From Nymphaea colorata (taxonomy: Eukaryota; Streptophyta; Magnoliopsida; Nymphaeales; Nymphaeaceae), in the NCBI RefSeq assembly GCF_008831285.2, contig NC_045145.1:18040802-18104801 (forward strand): a stretch of 64,000 nt of DNA. The letters run 5' to 3'. Made by a program: the position numbers and the translations under genes. The notes below the pieces were generated by a model. It was given only the letters and a program-made list of their open reading frames with translations, made no database searches and was not told the origin of the DNA. Positions 58,540 through 64,000 of the stretch are shown here, piece by piece (positions within the stretch are counted from its first letter, which is position 1; each line of letters opens with the position of its first letter).

Positions 58540-60165
58540 AAAGAACTAACTATTGTGTTGGATCATATGCAATCACCCAGTAAATTAGGGGACATCCCAA
58601 GTCTAGATTGAGATATACACTAAGGCCAAAACAATAAACATATAGGTTTTGCTGCATGATGAGCTTTTTTCAATTATTAACAAACAAATACAAAAAACAC
58701 TAGAAATCTACCAAGCATTGCCAGTGGGTGTGAATACTGCTAAAAGAGAAAGTATGTTTATATGAGAGATCAAGTGAATGAGAGAAGAGATGAAGGTTTA
58801 ATTAGGATATAATGAGTATTTTGTGACTTTCATCTGCCACATTCATTTATGTGACTCTTTTGACTGGATAACAATTGAGTGCCAAAATGTAGTGAGAGGG
58901 TGGAGATAAAGGTGGAAATGAATCTTTTTTCGACTACATTTCGTAGGAAAAGGACAAAAAATAATCTACTTTCATCTCTATGTCATCTTCTTTATCATCT
59001 CTTTTTTGATTTCTGGTTCACAATAAGAAAGGGAAGATGAAGAAAATGGCTTCTTTTGATCAAGTCAGTGCCAACCCAACTAGTTTGGACAAGGTGATCA
59101 TCATTCCTTTCTTGACTCTTTATCAAATGTATTAATGGATTCAGATTCTAGAACGCCTGTCCATTTGGTAGCCCTCAAACTTCAGCAGGTGGCAGAATCT
59201 ATGCCAAAACATCATCTCATGCAAGAAAGAATACAAGGTGCAACACAACACTTTCTCCCCAATATTCTTCCGCCCTTCACTTTAATATGGACGGCTTGTG
59301 ACCATTCGACTGGTAGTAGGTGGTGCCGGCCTTCAGCTACAATGGCGGAGTACGCATCAATATCTTTACAACTTGGTGTTTGAATTCAAAAGATGTTATC
59401 TCGAATCTACAGTTTCTTCAGCTACTTGCAGAAATGCCGTGAAAGTTTTCCGTCTTGATAGAAGGATATGGCTGGTTTGCATCCTGGATATAGTTTTATT
59501 CTAGCTTATCACTTAGTTTGGAAAATTCCATGATGCTTTTTTTCACTTTTCTGCTCGACCAGGGAACCTAATTCGCAGGGAGTCTCTCGGCAGGTCATGT
59601 TGTTACATTAACGAATGTTCTAACTGATGATGTATACTTAGAACTATTTTATTCTCATACTTCATTTATGCGCTTATGAATGTATTCCCTTACGTTGGAT
59701 ATTGTTTAGTTTTGCCAGACGCTCTGGCTACGTGGATGGTTCTCACAAGTTGTCGAATCACATTATTTCGAAGATCTAGTGACATTCATTTTAGTGATGC
59801 AAGGTTATTGTTTTGTGCATTAACATTAATGTACCTCTTCAAAGGGGCTTCAGGATTTTGAAGGTTAGTTAATTTGTTGAAAGCAGTTGAAGGTTGAGTC
59901 GTCGGATATATTTAAAATTAAGTGAGATTTGGCAGGTGACAATTAGTTCTACTGTCATTCTGGCTTTTCAGAGGGTCGATCGACTTATCAAATTAGGGCG
60001 AAAGGACCTGGGTACTTAATTCATGTTATGGAAGAACTAAAAGGAAAGAAATCGTGCCATGAAATCAAGTATTTGCGTGGACAATCGTTCTCAAGAGGGG
60101 GATTTTGCATTTAGTTTTGTGCGGGGAGGAATAATAGGTTCACTTGCCAAGCAGTCTTCCTTCCT
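58540..60165. other. intergenic, no gene recognised
   Basis: AT-rich. An ORF at 59135-59383 (plus) starts MDSDSRTP and has a plausible donor near 59239, but no partner exon or family is recognised. Nothing else is supportable. Confidence 0.35.
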
Positions 60166-60171
60166 ACATAG

Positions 60172-60643
60172 GGATGTCAAATGAATCGGATATACTCTTC
60201 ATTGTATCTGCTTTTTTTGATATTCACATATTTAGGTTTGAATTCAAACATGAATCGTATCCTCTTTTTTAGACATTCGCATATTTATATTTAAATTCGA
60301 ATTTGAATTCAAATATGAACGAAGAGGAAGTTATATCTCAATTTGAATCCGAAATCCAATTTCACAACCCCAATCCAATAAGAGTCTGATTTTTATATTC
60401 ATATTCAAATCTGAAATCCAAATTTTGAATCGAACCGAGCGCATCTTTAAAATGTAAGAGCATTGGATATAAGATATTTTTTTAAAACTAAATTTGACCA
60501 AATCTGAATTTGAATATTTATGTATGTTCGAATCTGAATTCTATCAGATGTCATTCTTTAAATCAGAATCTGATCAGACTTTTTTAGTTAGTAATGCATG
60601 GTTTGGTAGGATATCCTATCCAAATTGGATATATTGACATTTC
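60172..60643. mobile_element. AT-rich TIR element, family 2, copy 3
   Basis: The left end contains ATGTCAAAT and the right end ATTGACAT, its near-complement. The interior alternates AATTCGAATTTGAATTC-type motifs and ATCTGAATTTG, as in the copies near 43.3 and 57.5 kb. It has no ORF. Confidence 0.45.
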
Positions 60644-60649
60644 GATGGT

Positions 60650-63600
60650 GACCTCATCAATGCTTCGTGGTATTGGGGTTTAGGGGGTGGTAAAAGCCTA
60701 AAAATTAATATTTTCAGGGGTCTGTGGCAGAATGCAACTGAAGCTTTCGGCCATGATTATGAGAAGAGTGAGGTTTCTTTCTTTGTCTTGTGATTTAAAA
60801 CGAACGTCTAAACTATTACATAATAATGAAGGAAGCGCATGTGTGTTGAGGCCACAGTTTTGGATTTCTACATTAACGTGTCATGCTTGAGAAGGAACTT
60901 GTATGCTGAAATAAATCAGAAGGTTTTAGTACCACGTGAGAGAGGGTTGGTCAAAGCTCTGCCACTGAAATGCGTTCAATTTCAAGGCCTGGCTGCACCT
61001 TAAAAGAAAAATAAATGAACTGTCGGTACAAGTTAAGGATCGAACCTGCTTGTATGCTTCTCTTCACGTCTGAATTTTTCTATCTATCTTTTTCTTGCGC
61101 AGTATTTATGGTTATTATAATGGCAAGAGTTTCATTACATCCCTCAGTTGAAGGCGATTGATGCACCCATTCCTGCCTCATTGTAGGCAGTAACTAAAAT
61201 GGTCTGTGTGATTTGTACAAAATATTTATCTACCATTCCTTGGGTCATCCTTTTTCTCCCGAGCATAATGCCATTTGTTGAAAGACAAAAAGTTTTTCAC
61301 TTGTCCATATTAGAACACTTTTACAATATAAAAGGTTCTCTTTTCGATTAGTTTATAACCGACATATATATAGGTAATTGACACATTCATATCATTATTG
61401 AACTTGGGCAATCCATTCGTGACATTTGCACTTTGAATACCAATCCATCCTTTTGTTGTTTTAACCATGAATTATAATCAGCAGCTCAGCATAATAATGT
61501 ACTCATTAGTAAAACATGCAGGGCCGGGTACATGCCATTCGAGAAAAATACTTGTATAATAAAATGCAGAGGGCTGTCTCCAAGCATTAAACGCGGTATT
61601 GGAGGGTTAGACTTGAACCCTTTAAAAAAATAGTAACCAAGAGTTTGATTCCACGTATTATTTCCCTTGATCAAATGTGTATTTCATGCGGTATGGATCT
61701 CTAATCGTTGATCTTGTTAAAGCAAGGAAGAACAGTACTATTGGCAGAAGACAATATAGCGGGAGAGAAGTGCGAGGAGAACAGAATCGGAAGAGGAGAA
61801 TTCCATATGTTATGCTTAGTCATAGAAACATTACAGAAGCTTATATGTAGAACTGATAATGTCCATTGGGCATTGGCATCTGTCAAGGAAGCACTAATGG
61901 TTAGACTGTTGGTTTCTTACGGGTTATAGACTTAATAAACTTGCTTTGTGAAGCTTCTCTAACAAATCTAGTTCATTTTGATGGCGGCATGATCTGCTTC
62001 CTCTGAACCGTGTTAATTTGAACGTCATCCTCTCTCCCCACATACACAGCAACACCCATAAGTGAGAGACACTCAAGAATTTTCTCCTTTCGGGTACAAC
62101 AGATCAGATGCTCCAACTTATTAGATGAAAAGCCAACCAGCCATGGTTGAAGCTACTTGTTAGGAACTCTACCCATCCTGAACGTGTGAGCGGCCAGTTT
62201 CCAAATGCACTACAATCTCCTCAAACTTGTCCCAAATTAAGCACTTATTAGCCAAAATTACGCCACTCTTTCTCAGGTGATGGAGGGTTAGAACTTAGAA
62301 GCAGGGGTGAATGTAGGTGGGGTCTCCATGCAGTGTTTGTCCCATGGAACCCATTCCCTGAAACCTTAATTTACTGTTGAAATTTGGGTGAACTTAGGTT
62401 CAATTACATGGGGCAGCCCTACAAGATCTGGGTCACTGCCTCATGGTCAATTAAAAATTTATTAACCATATATTTAGTGCTTCATGAAGAATAATTTATA
62501 TCTCTACCCCTGGTTAGAAGTATACAGGTGTACAGTTTACTGCCAAAAGTGCAAACCAGTTTGCTATGGGGTGGCAATTTTCGCACCAAATCAACTTTTT
62601 CCATATGTCCGGCTCCCATGGCTGATTCTAACTAAATCCCCATAACAAAGCCCTCAACTAAACTGATGATATAATAAGAAATCAGAGATAAAGCATCTCA
62701 GCCACAGAAAGTGGACAGAAGAAGCGAAAAACTTCATCTCTTCCCCTCTCAAAAGCTTATAGGCAGGCATCACAGACTAATGGTCCTGCCAAGACATGAT
62801 ATGACCAACTGCAATAGTCCAAGTAGTCACATTACCAATCATCAGAAGTTATAGGTATCGAATACCAATCTATCACAGAAGTACCCGCCCGTCCTGTCAA
62901 TTTCTGGCTGTGCTCTCCCACTCTGCTTCAGAAACTTCACTCCCACCAATCCATGACAGGAAGGATTGACAGCGCATATCAGATCTAATCTTGTTCTATA
63001 TTCAGGACCGTCCAAATACGAAGCGATGGTAGACAACTAGATCAAGCCTTTGTGGTAGCAGATGAAGTAGATTATAACACCATCTAAAGAACTTGCAGTG
63101 GATAAAGGACGGTAGGACATGTCATTGGTGGGAAGGCTATATATATATGTGTGTGTGTGTGCACATAGGATTCATGGATTTCTCCAACCGACCTCTCACT
63201 GCATATGAATCAAGCAGTATCTTTAATCACTACATCGATGAACCATCATTGAACAGAGATTTGGTTGGCCAAAGGACTCTGCCTTATATGTATATATATA
63301 TATATATATAATGAGTAAATGCCAAATTATTTAGGTAAGAGACGAAATCCAACCTCTTAATTTTGCATTTAAAAATATAGTGAAGATCATAACATATTCA
63401 TAAACACCAGTTCAACATAAATCATATTTAATTCAAGTTATTTTTGTACATAATTTAATATTTCTACTATCAAAATTTTAGTATTATAAGAGCCGTTCAT
63501 TTTTTATTATTAAAAAGACATTACTAAAGTCAATAAATGACTAATTAATACATGTTCTTCTTAAGATCGTATCTACAAGATTAGATTGCATAAAAAAACG

Positions 63601-64000
63601 TGGATCTAGTTTTTGTCTCCTTCATACGAACTTCTCTCTCCCTTTCCTTTTTTTTCTCTCGCTCTCTCTCAGCCCGTGTCTGTGCATGCGTATGCACACC
63701 TGATAGAAGATTCTTGTCAACTATAATTGCAAAAGCAGTGTGCTTCGATCATCTGTGAGGTGGCTGTATATTACGGTCAAGAGCTTCCACACAACGCAAC
63801 ATATTAAAAAAAACATCTTCACGATCTATTTTAAATGTTTTTTCACCTAAGAAGGAATAGGCTATGGAGTAAACTTCCATTAACTATGCGTAGAGAACTG
63901 AGACCGTATGCCCTTGGGGACATGCTCGTACGTGAAGCAAACACTGACCACCAGTGTTGGGGTTAAGAGCAGTCCGGGTCAGACCTTCCACCCTTAGTCA
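60650..64000. other. intergenic, no gene recognised
   Basis: AT-rich with simple repeats: (TG)n at 63146-63162, (TA)n at 63292-63310 and a pyrimidine-rich stretch near 63636-63672. ORFs are short and unrecognised. A perfect B-box-like GGTTCGATCC (minus strand, near 61033) has no A box and is not called as a tRNA. Confidence 0.35.

Noticed and set aside
59135-59383. 82-codon ORF with a possible donor at about 59239
   Set aside because: No convincing second exon and no recognised homology.
61028-61040. B-box-like GGTTCGATCC on the minus strand, possible tRNA or SINE
   Set aside because: No A box at proper spacing and no foldable arms.

Overview
This is plant nuclear DNA, almost certainly from a flowering plant. 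The evidence is a large SPLAYED-type SWI/SNF ATPase gene with 27 coding introns, a DYW-class pentatricopeptide repeat (PPR) protein, plant-type Nudix hydrolase genes, a decayed Ty1/copia retrotransposon, and many small terminal-inverted-repeat elements. I cannot place it more finely. All calls were made by eye from sequence; no alignment or database search was run.

Layout. 1-1.7 kb: the 3' end of a decayed copia element (RNase H region, a 135-bp tandem repeat, a probable LTR) into which a 434-bp hAT-type element with a perfect 8-bp target duplication is nested. 1.9-28.6 kb (+): a SPLAYED (SYD) orthologue with a GA-repeat leader, a leader intron and 28 coding exons that join into one frame of 4152 residues. 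Its core ATPase is strongly conserved. Its last exon alone encodes 2373 residues of low-complexity tail containing three separate tandem-repeat families. Four of its 27 coding introns appear to use GC rather than GT donors. Two introns were enlarged by insertions.

29.2-31.2 kb: a 5' fragment of U2 snRNA, then an intronless DYW-class PPR gene (-), then a short unrecognised exon pair (+) abutting the PPR start.

31.5-51 kb: a tandem array of Nudix hydrolase genes, all on the minus strand. It holds one heavily eroded remnant (Z), one pseudogene (A), two near-identical intact five-exon genes (B, C) and one diverged copy (D) with a long C-terminal extension. The flanking DNA was duplicated with the genes in units of about 4-6 kb, so the array shows successive duplication and decay.

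51-64 kb: AT-rich intergenic DNA with MITE-like elements and no gene that I recognise. SYD remodels chromatin in the nucleus, the PPR protein would edit organellar RNA, and the Nudix enzymes hydrolyse nucleoside-diphosphate-linked compounds. Nothing in the sequence suggests that they act in one pathway.
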